From Pseudomonas cremoricolorata DSM 17059 = NBRC 16634 (GTDB lineage Bacteria > Pseudomonadota > Gammaproteobacteria > Pseudomonadales > Pseudomonadaceae): a DNA stretch of 64,000 nt. Shown one piece after another: positions 1-9,264 of this stretch; position 1 is the first letter of the stretch, and every line of letters begins with the position of its first letter. A model generated the notes under the pieces. The model ran no database searches, was not told where the DNA came from, and worked only from the letters and a program-made list of their open reading frames with translations. Location: assembly GCF_000425745.1 (NCBI RefSeq), contig NZ_AUEA01000003.1, positions 1-64,000 of the forward strand, in the 5' to 3' direction. Both the position numbers and the translations under genes were made by a program.

Positions 1-1982
1 ATGCCCGCTGTGCGGTGAATCTTCGCCCGGCGGCTGGCCGGCTGCTTGATGCCAATGGGCACATAGCAGGCGCCTGCGGCCAGCACGCCGAGGACCGCGA
101 TGATCTGCTGACGCCCGCGCGGCAGGCTGACGGCAACCGGCATCTGCGCCTGTACGCCCGATTCGATCAGGCAGGCGGCGACGGCGAGGGCGCGTTGAGT
201 CAGTTCGGCAAAGCTCAGCGCGCCTGCATCATCGATCAGCGCGGTGCGTTCGGGGGCGTGCAGGGCGCGGGCGAAGACATCGGTATGCAGGCCGCGCAAG
301 CGGCGCGGCTGTCCGCTGTCATTGGCCTGTGCCCTCACCATTGCCTGGCGCTCAGGCAGTAACTCAACGGCCGCGTTTCGCCATGCCTCGGCGTCGCTTG
401 CCAGCCCGTTCAGCAGGTGGGTGTAGGCGGCGAACATGTCATCCAGCAGGGCTTCGGGGAACAGCGCCTCAACCGCGTCCCAGGCCAGCAGCAGGCCCTG
501 ATCGGTTTCATACACCTGATGATCCAGCCAGACCTGCGGCGTCTGCGAAATCATGTACGACAGCTCGCCCAAATGGGCAGCGCAGTCGCTGCCCACCAGC
601 GCAGTGCCCAGGTTGCAGGCGAATACCACCGGCGCGGCGAGTTGTTCATCCGGGCGTGCGCGGGCCAGATCGCGCAGCACGCTGACCCCCGAGTAACTGC
701 CGTGGGCTACGTCCGCGTGCAGTTGGCTCTGCAATTGTCGGGCGCGTTGGCTGAAGGTTTGCGGCGTCCGGCAATCGCATTCCAGCAGCACCAGGCTGGT
801 GAAGTCGGCGATGGCGTCATCGATGCCGGGGTGTTCGATCTGGCGGTCGAACAATGGAACGTTGATCAGAAACCGCGACTGCGAGCTCCAACGTGCCAAC
901 ACCTCGGCGTAGGCGCTGAGCAATAGCACCGCGGGGGTGATCTGCTGTTCGGCCGCGCGCTGGCGCAAGGCTTGCCACACGTGAATCGGCAGCGTGTGAG
1001 TGCGTCGAGTGAAGCGGGTCTGCTCGAGCGTTCGCGGCGCGACCGCCAGTGGCAGTTCAGGGCCGCCCGGCAGGCTGTCCAAGCGGGCCTGCCAGTACGC
1101 CTGGGCCTGTGCTCGTGCCTGGCTACGCAGGCTGTGTTCCTGCGCGAGGTACTCGCCGAAATGCCACCTTGTCGGGTCTGGCTCGAGCGTGTCTGAATCG
1201 GCATCGGTGGCGTAGCAGCGCGCCAGGTCACGCAGCACGATGTTCAGGCTTTGCACATCGGCCACCAGCAGGTCGATGTCCACGTGCAGGCAACTGCGTC
1301 CGCTGCCCAGCAGGCTCAACTCAAGGCCCATCACCTGACCTTCTGCGACGTTCAGGCGGCGATGGGACAACCGCTCACGAACCTCGGTGAGCGCCGCCGT
1401 GGTGGCCGGCTCGTCGAACTCACGCAGGTCGTGCACCACCAGCGTCAGGCGCGACGCCTGGGCAGCGATGCGTTGCTGGCCGTCTTCATCGAAGTGCGCG
1501 CGGAGCATGCCGTGGGTGCAGCGCAGGCGGTGCCAGGCATTCTCCAGCCGCTCGGGTTCGAGCGTGGGGCCGGTCAGTTCCAGATACGCATGGCAGCCGA
1601 CGCCGCCCAGGGTCTGTTGATCCTGGCGCCCGATCCAGTAGGCATGCTGCACATCGGTCAGGGCGAACGGCGCCTGTGGATCGAACCCGGTCACCCGCGG
1701 CAAGGGTTCGATTTTGGCGCTGTCGGCCTGCACTTGGCCCATCAGCGCCCACCAGGCGGCCACGCTCGGGGTCTCCATCAAATGGGCGAAGCTGACCTCT
1801 GCGCCGAGCTTGCGCCAGACGCTGGCCAGACGCATGACACTGAGGGAATCCAGCCCGTGTTCGATCAGGTTGTCGTGCTCGGCGATCGCGGTCTGCGCTG
1901 CAGGCAACAAAGCCTGTACCTGCTCGGTCAGGGCCGCTTTGCTGAGCGGGCGAGTGCTGGGGGCGGTGTGTCGGGTGTTCAC
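1..1982 (-). CDS. NRPS, ArCP-Cy-A start (Irp2/PchE-like), partial
   Basis: This is the N-terminal part (about 660 residues) of a nonribosomal peptide synthetase that runs off the left edge. An aryl carrier protein comes first (about residues 15-75), with GLDSLSVMRL around the phosphopantetheine serine (Ser46). Next is a heterocyclization domain (about 95-530), in which DLLVADVQS (237-245) fits the Cy signature DxxxxDxxS. The beginning of an adenylation domain follows. This order is that of yersiniabactin HMWP2 (Irp2) and pyochelin PchE, which accept salicylate and condense it with cysteine to a thiazoline ring. The GTG start is preceded by GAGGGA and lies 67 nt after the ligase/synthase stop, so the two genes are probably one operon. 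The final product cannot be told because the rest of the gene is outside the window. Confidence 0.85.
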   Translation of the reverse strand, partial: MNTRHTAPSTRPLSKAALTEQVQALLPAAQTAIAEHDNLIEHGLDSLSVMRLASVWRKLGAEVSFAHLMETPSVAAWWALMGQVQADSAKIEPLPRVTGFDPQAPFALTDVQHAYWIGRQDQQTLGGVGCHAYLELTGPTLEPERLENAWHRLRCTHGMLRAHFDEDGQQRIAAQASRLTLVVHDLREFDEPATTAALTEVRERLSHRRLNVAEGQVMGLELSLLGSGRSCLHVDIDLLVADVQSLNIVLRDLARCYATDADSDTLEPDPTRWHFGEYLAQEHSLRSQARAQAQAYWQARLDSLPGGPELPLAVAPRTLEQTRFTRRTHTLPIHVWQALRQRAAEQQITPAVLLLSAYAEVLARWSSQSRFLINVPLFDRQIEHPGIDDAIADFTSLVLLECDCRTPQTFSQRARQLQSQLHADVAHGSYSGVSVLRDLARARPDEQLAAPVVFACNLGTALVGSDCAAHLGELSYMISQTPQVWLDHQVYETDQGLLLAWDAVEALFPEALLDDMFAAYTHLLNGLASDAEAWRNAAVELLPERQAMVRAQANDSGQPRRLRGLHTDVFARALHAPERTALIDDAGALSFAELTQRALAVAACLIESGVQAQMPVAVSLPRGRQQIIAVLGVLAAGACYVPIGIKQPASRRAKIHRTAG

Positions 1983-2049
1983 GTGCTCGGTCCCTCGGTG
2001 GTGCGAAAGTCAATGAATGCAGCGATCGATACAACAGCGTGCTGGCCCA

Positions 2050-5000
2050 TCACTGCGGGGCCGAGGCCAACGTCCGCGCACTGCGCGCAGGCGCATCGGC
2101 AGGCGCCTCGACGGCCACCAGGCAACGGGAAATGCTGGCGAATTTCTCGATGGTTTCCTGCAACTCGCGCGCAGGCGTGGACGGCGCGACGATCCCGGCC
2201 CCGGCTTGCAGCCAGGTCTGGTCGCCCTGCCGGAACAACGAGCGCAACACCAGCGCGGCATCCAGCGAGCCGTCACAATCGACCATCATCACGCTGCCGC
2301 TGTAGGGGCCGCGCGGCTGGTCTTCCAGGCGTTGTATGGCCTCGATGGCCGGTTGTTTCGGGATACCCGACGCGGTCACCGCCGGGAACAGCGCCGCGAA
2401 GGCGTGCCAGGCGTTGGTGCTGGCGCGCAACTGGCCCTTGACCCGCGAGGCCAGGTGCTGCACCGGACCGCGTTCGCTGACCGTCATGAACTCGCAGACC
2501 TGCACCGAATCGGCCTCGCAGATGGCCTGCAGCTCTTCGACGGCAAGCTTCACCGACACCGCGTGTTCAGCGATTTCCTTGACGTCGCGCAGCAGGTCGC
2601 GGCGCAGCTCCAGCGTCTGCTCGAGGGTCTCGCCCATTGCCCGGGTGCCGGCCAGGGGTTGAGTACTGACCTGGCCAGTGGCGCTCACCTCGACCACGGT
2701 TTCCGGGCTGAAGCCGACGATCTGCAGGGTGTCGCGGCTGAGCACGAAGGAGCGCGCCGGTGTGTTCTGGCTGCGGCCCAGGCGGTAGCTCGCCAGCAGA
2801 TCCACTTCACCGGGCACCGGCACCTTGCGTGACAGGATGACCTTGTCATAACGCCCGGCGTGAATCTCGCCCACGGCGCGTGCCACTTGCGTCTGATAAT
2901 GCGCTGCGCCGTGGCTTTCGATCGCAGGCACCAGCAAAGCGCGGCCTGTCAGTGACGCAAGATTGCCCGGCACACTCAGCTGGCGGTCAAGCGCGGCGAC
3001 CTCTTCGCAGAGTGCGGCGAGGGTCTGTGGGTCGAGTGCGCGCACCAGCGCCTGGTTGGCGCAAAAGCGCACCTCCCGTTGTGGCACCACCAGTTCCAGC
3101 AAGGTCTCCTGGCTGGCCGGGTTGTCGACGCCGTGAATCACGCTGGCCATTTCGAAGCGGGCGGCGCCGTAGGCGCGCCAGCCTTGCAGCGACAGGGTGC
3201 CCAATGCCTGGGCGATCATTTGGCAAGGATCGTCCGCGTGCAGAATCAGGTGCTGCTCGCCGTGGTGCAGGCTGACGCTGTTGCCGCTGGCCTGAAGGCT
3301 CGCCTTGCGTCCGAGCGCCACGTGCCAGACCCCCTCGCGCTCGTAGAGCGTGGCGTCATCTTGCAGGTGGCGGCGCAGCAATTCACTGGCCAGCTCCATG
3401 GGGCTGGCGGTCAGCGGCAATGACTGTTCGATAAAAGTGTCCAGTGGCGCGCGGGTTTCGACTGGGCGTTGCTCCAGGCTGCGGGCCAGGCGGCGCTTGT
3501 CGACCTTGCCGATGGGCGTGAGTGGCCAGTGATGGACGAATTCGATCTGGTCCGGGCACTTGAAACCGGCCAGGCCCCTGGCCATGAGAAATGCCCGCAC
3601 CTGCGCAAGGTCCGGTTGCTGGCCGTCGGTGATCAGAAACGCACAACTGCGCTCACCGAGGCGCTCGTCCGGCAGGCCGACCAGTGCGGCGCTGACGATA
3701 GAGGGGTGGAAACACAGCGCCTGCTCGACCTCTTCGGTCGCGATTTTTTCGCCCGCACGGTTGACCTGTTCCTTGATGCGCCCTTCGACCACCAGGTTGC
3801 CGTCGGCGGTCCAGCGCGCCAGATCACCGGAGCGGTAATAACCGTCCGGGGTGAACGAACGAGCGTTTTGCGCCTGAGCCCGGTAGTAACCGCGCAGGGT
3901 GTAGGGGCCGCGCGTCAGCAGCTCACCTGTCTCACCAGGCGCGACGTCCAGACCGTCCTCGTTCACCAACCGCACTTCGTCATCAGCACACAGCGGCCGA
4001 CCCTGACTGTGCAGGACTTGCTCCAGCGGATCGTCCAGCCGGGTGTAGCAGAGCAGACCTTCGGCCATGCCAAACACCTGTTGCAGGCCACAGCCCAGGC
4101 CTGGCGTGACCTTGCTGGCCAGCAACGATTCGCAGCGGGCGCCGCCTACTTGCAGGTATTTCAGACTGCCAAGATCGGCGTCGTCCCATTCCCGCGCTTC
4201 CAGCCAGACCTGCACCAGCGGTGGCACCAGCGAGGTGAGGGTGACGCCTTCGCGCTCGATGAGCGCAAAGCATTCATCAGGCCCTGGCGTGTGGGCCAAC
4301 ACCGCTGTGCCGCCGCTAGCCAAGGTGCCCAGCACGCCGGGGCATGCCAGCGGGAAATTGTGAGCGACGGGCAGAGCCGCAAGGTACACGCTGTGCTCGT
4401 CAAGGCCACACAGCGCGGCCGAGGCGCGGGCGTTGTAGGCGTAGTCGGCGTGGGTCCGCGGAATGAGTTTCGGCGTGCCGGTGGTGCCACCTGACAGCAA
4501 CAGCAGTGCCGGATCGCGGTGGTGCGGCTCGGGCAGCGTCGGCGGTTGCCCGGCCCACTGGCTACCGCTGTGCGCGATGTTCGTCAGGGTCGGACCAGCG
4601 GCCTCATCGCTGTCGAGGATCACATGCTTGATGCAGGGTCGTTCGGCGGCGACCTCCCGTGCCAGTGCTGCGTAGTCGAACCCCATGAAGCGCTCTTTGC
4701 AGATATAGGCCACCGGCTCGGCCAGATCGCACAGCGCCCCGATGTCGCTCTGGCGTTGCGCAGGCATGGCCAGAATCGGCAGCGCGCCCAGGCGCAGCAG
4801 GCCGAACAGCGTGGTGACGAAGGCGATGCCATTGGGCAGTTGCAGCAGCACCCGGTCTCCTTTTTGGATGCCCTGGCGGGCGAACCCCCAGGCCAGGTGA
4901 TCGGCCTGCCGGTCGAGCTGCGCATAGCTCAGGCGGGTGTCCTGTTCAACCAGCGCCACCGCTTCGCCCCGAGCCTGCGCCCATTGCCGCAGGCATTGCC

Positions 5001-5085
5001 CCAAGGTAAAGGGCTGCCAGTGGCCCCGGCGCTCGAATTCATCGCACTGGGCATCGGGCCAAAAAGTGAAGTCGGTGTTCGTCAT
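2050..5085 (-). CDS. fused salicyl-AMP ligase / salicylate synthase
   Basis: One 1011-residue protein joins two siderophore enzymes. Residues 1 to about 535 are an aryl-AMP ligase of the DhbE/YbtE/PchD family: LLSGGTTGTPK near 198 is the phosphate-binding motif, YRSGDLARW and GRIKEQVNRAGEK follow, and GKVDKRRL near 527 carries the adenylating lysine. From about 560 to the end it is a chorismate-utilising salicylate synthase of the Irp9/YbtS/MbtI type, with GTRAMG near 813 and TASGIPK near 906. It should make salicylate from chorismate and activate it for the carrier domain of the adjoining NRPS. The ATG at 5085 has GGAGA upstream and starts the ligase domain (MTNTDFTFWPD). The frame stays open upstream to 5376, but that stretch has no family resemblance. 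In Yersinia and P. aeruginosa these activities are on separate proteins. Confidence 0.9.
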   Translation of the reverse strand: MTNTDFTFWPDAQCDEFERRGHWQPFTLGQCLRQWAQARGEAVALVEQDTRLSYAQLDRQADHLAWGFARQGIQKGDRVLLQLPNGIAFVTTLFGLLRLGALPILAMPAQRQSDIGALCDLAEPVAYICKERFMGFDYAALAREVAAERPCIKHVILDSDEAAGPTLTNIAHSGSQWAGQPPTLPEPHHRDPALLLLSGGTTGTPKLIPRTHADYAYNARASAALCGLDEHSVYLAALPVAHNFPLACPGVLGTLASGGTAVLAHTPGPDECFALIEREGVTLTSLVPPLVQVWLEAREWDDADLGSLKYLQVGGARCESLLASKVTPGLGCGLQQVFGMAEGLLCYTRLDDPLEQVLHSQGRPLCADDEVRLVNEDGLDVAPGETGELLTRGPYTLRGYYRAQAQNARSFTPDGYYRSGDLARWTADGNLVVEGRIKEQVNRAGEKIATEEVEQALCFHPSIVSAALVGLPDERLGERSCAFLITDGQQPDLAQVRAFLMARGLAGFKCPDQIEFVHHWPLTPIGKVDKRRLARSLEQRPVETRAPLDTFIEQSLPLTASPMELASELLRRHLQDDATLYEREGVWHVALGRKASLQASGNSVSLHHGEQHLILHADDPCQMIAQALGTLSLQGWRAYGAARFEMASVIHGVDNPASQETLLELVVPQREVRFCANQALVRALDPQTLAALCEEVAALDRQLSVPGNLASLTGRALLVPAIESHGAAHYQTQVARAVGEIHAGRYDKVILSRKVPVPGEVDLLASYRLGRSQNTPARSFVLSRDTLQIVGFSPETVVEVSATGQVSTQPLAGTRAMGETLEQTLELRRDLLRDVKEIAEHAVSVKLAVEELQAICEADSVQVCEFMTVSERGPVQHLASRVKGQLRASTNAWHAFAALFPAVTASGIPKQPAIEAIQRLEDQPRGPYSGSVMMVDCDGSLDAALVLRSLFRQGDQTWLQAGAGIVAPSTPARELQETIEKFASISRCLVAVEAPADAPARSARTLASAPQ

Positions 5086-5197
5086 CGCTGCTCTCCAGAA
5101 GAACCGCACCAGGCACGAGGCCCGCTTGCGTGAGTGACGGTGCCGATTCACGGCGCAGATACCGAGCCCCTTGCGCTGTTCGGCACGCAAAAACAAA

Positions 5198-5213
5198 CAG
5201 TAATGATTCGCAT
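5198..5213 (-). promoter_or_regulatory. Fur-like site upstream of ligase/synthase gene
   Basis: On the minus strand this reads ATGCGAATCATTACTG, matching 11 of 15 positions of the inner Fur consensus ATGATAATCATTATC. It lies about 115 nt ahead of the ligase/synthase start in a 383-nt gap (5086-5468). The same gap holds a perfect 12-nt palindrome AAAACCGGTTTT at 5229-5240 and the terminator of the upstream gene. Iron repression by Fur is what is known for salicylate siderophore genes; the site itself is a visual match only. Confidence 0.5.
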
Positions 5214-5430
5214 CGGCGACCAATACCCAAAACCGGTTTTGCGTAACCCGATCCGGATTTTTTAGAACCATTGGGTTGGTGGTCATAACCAAACAACTGC
5301 GCAGCAGTAGCGGGAACATGCTTGCCGCTGCCGCTGATCTTGGGTTTGCTTTTGCTTTTGCGAAGCACGCTTGCACGCGCCGCAGTTCATGCCTGGCGAC
5401 ACGAACCCGCCACGGAAAGCAGACACAACG

Positions 5431-5459
5431 AAGCCCCGGACCCTTGCAGTCCGGGGCTT
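5431..5459 (-). terminator. hairpin after the SnoaL-like gene
   Basis: A perfect 11-bp stem (AAGCCCCGGAC / GTCCGGGGCTT) with a 7-nt loop sits 10 nt after the stop of the SnoaL-like gene. The T-tract on the minus strand is short and interrupted, so termination may be partial. It separates the receptor/transporter unit from the biosynthetic unit. Confidence 0.65.
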
Positions 5460-5468
5460 TAGGATCAC

Positions 5469-5852
5469 TCAGTTGATCTGAAAGCCTGCCTTCAACAGCG
5501 GCGTCGGGTCATAGAAAAAGCGTTCGAACACCACCTGATTGCCTTTCCAGGATTGCAGGGCCAGCTCCTCGATCCGCACCCGCTCGCCGTTCTTCAGGGT
5601 CCATTCGGCGTGCCATTCGATAACCACCAGGTTGCCGTCGATGAGCACGCTGGGTGCGCTGATTTCATGCACGGCGCTGGTCCACTCAGCGGCTTCTGTA
5701 TTGCGCGCAAGGCTCGCGGCGCGGCCGATACGCGGTGGCTGGTTGTTCTCCTGAATAACCACGTCTTCAGCGTAAAACGCCAGCAGGGCGGCGTCGGATC
5801 TGCCCTCGACGGTGTAGCGAATCAGCTGCTCGATGATTTCCTTATCAGGCAT
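5469..5852 (-). CDS. NTF2/SnoaL-like small protein
   Basis: This 127-residue protein has the look of the nuclear-transport-factor-2/SnoaL fold: an N-terminal helical stretch (MPDKEIIEQLIRYTVEGR), LLAFYAEDVVIQEN, then alternating strands ending in GNQVVFERFFYDPTPL. Members are small cyclases, isomerases or binding proteins, and the sequence does not say which. Its start overlaps the end of the MFS gene by 8 nt, so translation is probably coupled, and a hairpin follows its stop. That places it in the siderophore uptake operon, where a role in processing or binding the siderophore is only an inference from position. No signal peptide or membrane segment is visible. Confidence 0.75.
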   Translation of the reverse strand: MPDKEIIEQLIRYTVEGRSDAALLAFYAEDVVIQENNQPPRIGRAASLARNTEAAEWTSAVHEISAPSVLIDGNLVVIEWHAEWTLKNGERVRIEELALQSWKGNQVVFERFFYDPTPLLKAGFQIN

Positions 5853-7134
5853 TACGTACCTCCAGTGCGGTGTTGGCGGATGGGTGATTGCCCTCGCGCA
5901 GCGGCATGCGTTTCAGAGCGATGCCGATGACGATCATCAACACCAGGCCCAGCCCTGCGGTGCAGATGAACAGGCTGGCATAACCCAGCCAACCGGCCAG
6001 CATGCCGGCCAGCATGCCAGCGCCGATGTTGAACACCTGCTCGGTGCATTGCAGCACGGTGAAGTCAGTGCCGGCCTGTTCCGTGGACGCCCAGCGCATG
6101 AACAGCGTGAAGAACGCCACGTAGGCGACGCCTGCGGCCACCGAGTTGATCAGATCGACCGCCAGCGCCAGGTTGAAGTCCAGTTTCAGCCCCGTGGCGG
6201 GCAACAGCCACAGCAGGATCGAGCAGGCCGAGAGCAGACCGGCGATCCAGGCCACCCGGCGCACGCCGAAGCGCTCGATCAACAGGCTGCCGAAGGGCGC
6301 GCTGAACAGGGCGATGCACAGCGTGCCTGCACCGTTGATGGTGCCGATCTCGCTCATCGACAGGCCGCCGTCGACCATCAGTGGGCCGATCATGCTGCCT
6401 TTCATGGTGGTGGCGAAGAAGAACGTCGCCGCCACCAGGATCGCCCAACCGGCACCCGGCCTTGCGAGCATGCGCCAGAGGCTGGCGTGTCGTGCGCCGC
6501 TGCCTTCAGGCCCCGCGGCGCAAGGCTGTCGGGTCGCGTCCGGACCGCCGATCACAGGCGCGGTGCACAACAAGACCAGCGCGCCGAGAATGACGAACGT
6601 CAGGGCTTGCCCGCCGTGTTCGTACAGGGTCACGGTCAAGGCGCCGCCGAGCATCATGCCCACCGAGAAACCGCCGATCTGCAGGGCGTTGGCCCAGCCC
6701 AGTGCGCGGCCTTGCAGCAGCTCGATGGCCAAGCCATCGGTGGCGATGTCCTGTGTTGCACTGAGCGTGTTGGCCAGAAACAGCAGCGCCAGCATCCAGG
6801 CCCCGACGCCGTCGCTTTGGGGCAACAGCGCGATGACGAACAAGATCGCCGCAAGGCCCACCTGCATAGGCACGATCCAACTGCGTCGGGGGCCGAGCCG
6901 CCCGCCGTCGAAGCGGTCGACCCACGGCGCCCAGAGGAACTTCACCGCCCACGGCAGCACCAGCAGACCGAGCATGCCGATCATTTGCAGTGAAACGCCC
7001 TGAGCCCGCAGGATGACCGGCAGTGCCACGAAGCCCAGGCCGATGGGCAAGCCCTGAGAGACGTACAGCGCGCCCAGCATGATCAACGTGCGTCGGGTCC
7101 GCTGGCGCGGCGGGTGTTGTGTGGTGTCGTTCAT
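5845..7134 (-). CDS. MFS transporter, RhtX/FptX-like siderophore permease
   Basis: This 429-residue protein has about 12 hydrophobic helices and the AmpG/RhtX/FptX look: GALYVSQGLPIGLGFVALPVILRAQG at the start and WAPWVDRFDGGRLGPRRSW in the loop between helices 2 and 3. Proteins of this group (FptX for pyochelin, RhtX for rhizobactin, YbtX in the yersiniabactin locus) sit in the inner membrane and move siderophores. Its ATG shares one base with the stop of the TonB receptor gene (TGATG) and its end overlaps the next gene by 8 nt, so receptor, transporter and SnoaL-like protein form a tight unit. Import of the ferric siderophore from the periplasm is the best guess; export cannot be excluded. 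Confidence 0.85.
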   Translation of the reverse strand: MNDTTQHPPRQRTRRTLIMLGALYVSQGLPIGLGFVALPVILRAQGVSLQMIGMLGLLVLPWAVKFLWAPWVDRFDGGRLGPRRSWIVPMQVGLAAILFVIALLPQSDGVGAWMLALLFLANTLSATQDIATDGLAIELLQGRALGWANALQIGGFSVGMMLGGALTVTLYEHGGQALTFVILGALVLLCTAPVIGGPDATRQPCAAGPEGSGARHASLWRMLARPGAGWAILVAATFFFATTMKGSMIGPLMVDGGLSMSEIGTINGAGTLCIALFSAPFGSLLIERFGVRRVAWIAGLLSACSILLWLLPATGLKLDFNLALAVDLINSVAAGVAYVAFFTLFMRWASTEQAGTDFTVLQCTEQVFNIGAGMLAGMLAGWLGYASLFICTAGLGLVLMIVIGIALKRMPLREGNHPSANTALEVRNA

Positions 7135-9218
7135 CAGAGCTTCCAGTCCACCGCGACGCCCACGGTGCGCGGCTCGCCAGCGGTTGTGTAGTCAAAGCCC
7201 CAGTTGTCCAGGGCGGCGAAGGTGCGGTAGTCCTTGTCGAACAGGTTGTTGACGAACACGCTGACGCCCACACCGTCCTTGCTCACGCCCGCTCTCAAAT
7301 TGGTCAGGCCGTAGGCTTTCTGCTCAAGGTCGTTCTGGATGTCGAAATACTGCCTGCCGGTGTACTGATATTCGGCGCGAACCTGCGCACGCACCGGCAG
7401 GCTCTGCAGCGGCCAGCTGTACTGTGCGGCAACCCCTGCGCTGATGTCGGGGGTGTAGACCAGACGGTTGCCAGACTGGCTGACACCGTTGGCGTCGGTC
7501 AGGTCGTCGTACTTGCCGTGGGTTGCGGCAAGGAATCCAGAGAACTCCAGGCCTTCGGTGGGCGCCCAGCGCGACTCCAGCTCCAGCCCTTGGCTATGGG
7601 CTTTACCGGCATTGTCGGTGACCACCTGGCCGGGTCCGGCGACGGACTTGATCTGCAGGTCGCGCCAGTCGATGTAGAACAGGGCAGCGTTGAACATCAG
7701 GGTGTTGTCGAGCCACTGCGACTTGAAGCCGGTTTCGTAGCTCCACAGGTATTCAGGGTCGTACTCGCGTACGTTGGAGGTCAGCCGGTCGAAGCCCCCC
7801 GACCGGGCGCCGCGAGTGGCAGAGGCATACACCTGACGGTCCTCATCCAAGTGGTAGGCGAGGGCGACCTTGGGCGTGGTCATGGTCGCCGAGCCGCTGC
7901 CGGAGAACGGGTTGTTGTTCTCCATCTTGTACTTGTCATGGGACACGCGCGCGCCCAGGGTCAGGTCCAGCCTGTCGGTCAGGCTCAGGGTGGTTTCGCC
8001 GTAGGCCGCGGTGCTCTTGGTCTGGTACTTGCTGGTGCTGGTGAACGGGCCGCCGTACATGGCCACATCCATCAGGTAGTCGTAGGTCAGGTCTTTCTTT
8101 TCCCAATACACACCGGCCAGCCAGGTCAGGCGACCGTTCTCGCCGCCTTCCAGACGCACGTCCTGGGAGAACTGCCGACCCCACTCCTTGGAATCTGCCG
8201 TGCCGCCGCCGGTCTGGGCCACCATCGGGCTGTAGCTCAAATCCTGATGCCCGGTGATGTCGTAGTCGCGCCAGGCACTGATGGTTCGCAGTTGCGCCCA
8301 GCCCAGGTCGTAATTCAGGGTGGCGCTGGCGGCATGTGCGTCGCGCACTTCGTCGTTTTTCGGCTGGATGTCTACCTTGCGCTTTTTGTAGTCATCGAAA
8401 GGCAGGTAGGCATAGCCGCCCTGATTGACTCGCTCGACGGACGCTGCCAAGTCCAGCGACCAGTCACCGCCCGGACGGATGCGCAGGCGCCCGCTGCCCG
8501 ACCAGGCGTCCAGATCGTCGATGCCATGACCGTTGTCGGCGTAGTCGGTGAATCCGTCGTTCTGCGCATGATCGAAGAACACCTGGCCGAAGACCTTGTC
8601 CTCGACCAAGGGGGCGCTGGCAGCAATGCTGGCCTCGCGCTGACCGTGGTTGCCGACGCTGCCGTGCAGGTTGGCCTCGGGCTCGTCACCCGGCTCGCGG
8701 CTGGTCAGCTCGATCACCCCGGCATTGGTGTTGGGTCCGTACAGCGTGCCCTGGGGGCCGCGCAGCACCTGCACCGACTCCAGGTCACCGAGGCGGCGGG
8801 TGTATTCGGCATTGGTCAGTGGCACCCCGTCCAGGTACACGCCCAAGGTGCTGTTGAAATAGTCCTCACGCACGGTGCTGCCGATTCCGCGCACCGACGT
8901 CATCGAAAAGCGTTGCGAGCCTTGATTGGTCAGCACCAGGTTCGGCGTGCGTCCGGCGATGTCGGTCAGGGTCGTCAACCCGGCATCGTCGATGTCTTTG
9001 CGTGATACCACCGAAATCGACGACGGTGCCGCCTGAGCCTTCTCGGCTTGCTCGCGGCCCAGTCGCTGGCTGGCGTTCAGGCGCGTGGGGTCGAGCTCTA
9101 CCACCTGAGGCGCGGTGTCTTGCTGCGTGGCGTTGGACGCGGCGATGGCGTCCAGTGCCGTAACCAGTGGCAGCACCGCGAATACCCACGATGCACCGCG
9201 CGAAATTGGAACACCCAT
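7134..9218 (-). CDS. TonB-dependent siderophore receptor (FyuA-like)
   Basis: This is a 694-residue outer-membrane receptor. A signal peptide occupies about the first 30 residues (MGVPISRGASWVFAVLPLVT...). A plug domain follows, with SSISVVSRKDIDDAG, FSMTSVRGIGST and ESVQVLRGPQGTLYGPNTNAG, and the rest forms the 22-strand barrel. The length and motifs such as GARVSHDKYKMENNNPF and the VFVNNLFDKDYR end resemble FyuA, the yersiniabactin receptor. There is no N-terminal STN domain, so it is a plain transporter without sigma-factor signalling. It starts 46 nt after the AraC gene, behind GGGGAAAGG, and a Fur-like site overlaps the end of that gene. Ferric-siderophore uptake for the product of this locus is inferred from context. 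Confidence 0.88.
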   Translation of the reverse strand: MGVPISRGASWVFAVLPLVTALDAIAASNATQQDTAPQVVELDPTRLNASQRLGREQAEKAQAAPSSISVVSRKDIDDAGLTTLTDIAGRTPNLVLTNQGSQRFSMTSVRGIGSTVREDYFNSTLGVYLDGVPLTNAEYTRRLGDLESVQVLRGPQGTLYGPNTNAGVIELTSREPGDEPEANLHGSVGNHGQREASIAASAPLVEDKVFGQVFFDHAQNDGFTDYADNGHGIDDLDAWSGSGRLRIRPGGDWSLDLAASVERVNQGGYAYLPFDDYKKRKVDIQPKNDEVRDAHAASATLNYDLGWAQLRTISAWRDYDITGHQDLSYSPMVAQTGGGTADSKEWGRQFSQDVRLEGGENGRLTWLAGVYWEKKDLTYDYLMDVAMYGGPFTSTSKYQTKSTAAYGETTLSLTDRLDLTLGARVSHDKYKMENNNPFSGSGSATMTTPKVALAYHLDEDRQVYASATRGARSGGFDRLTSNVREYDPEYLWSYETGFKSQWLDNTLMFNAALFYIDWRDLQIKSVAGPGQVVTDNAGKAHSQGLELESRWAPTEGLEFSGFLAATHGKYDDLTDANGVSQSGNRLVYTPDISAGVAAQYSWPLQSLPVRAQVRAEYQYTGRQYFDIQNDLEQKAYGLTNLRAGVSKDGVGVSVFVNNLFDKDYRTFAALDNWGFDYTTAGEPRTVGVAVDWKL

Positions 9219-9264
9219 GCCGCCTTTCCCCTGTCAGATCTGAAGTGCGGCGATGGTGGCAGGC

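Noticed and set aside
5229..5240. AAAACCGGTTTT as an operator of the AraC regulator
   Set aside because: AraC-type sites are usually direct or asymmetric repeats, and no second copy was found near the other promoters of the locus.
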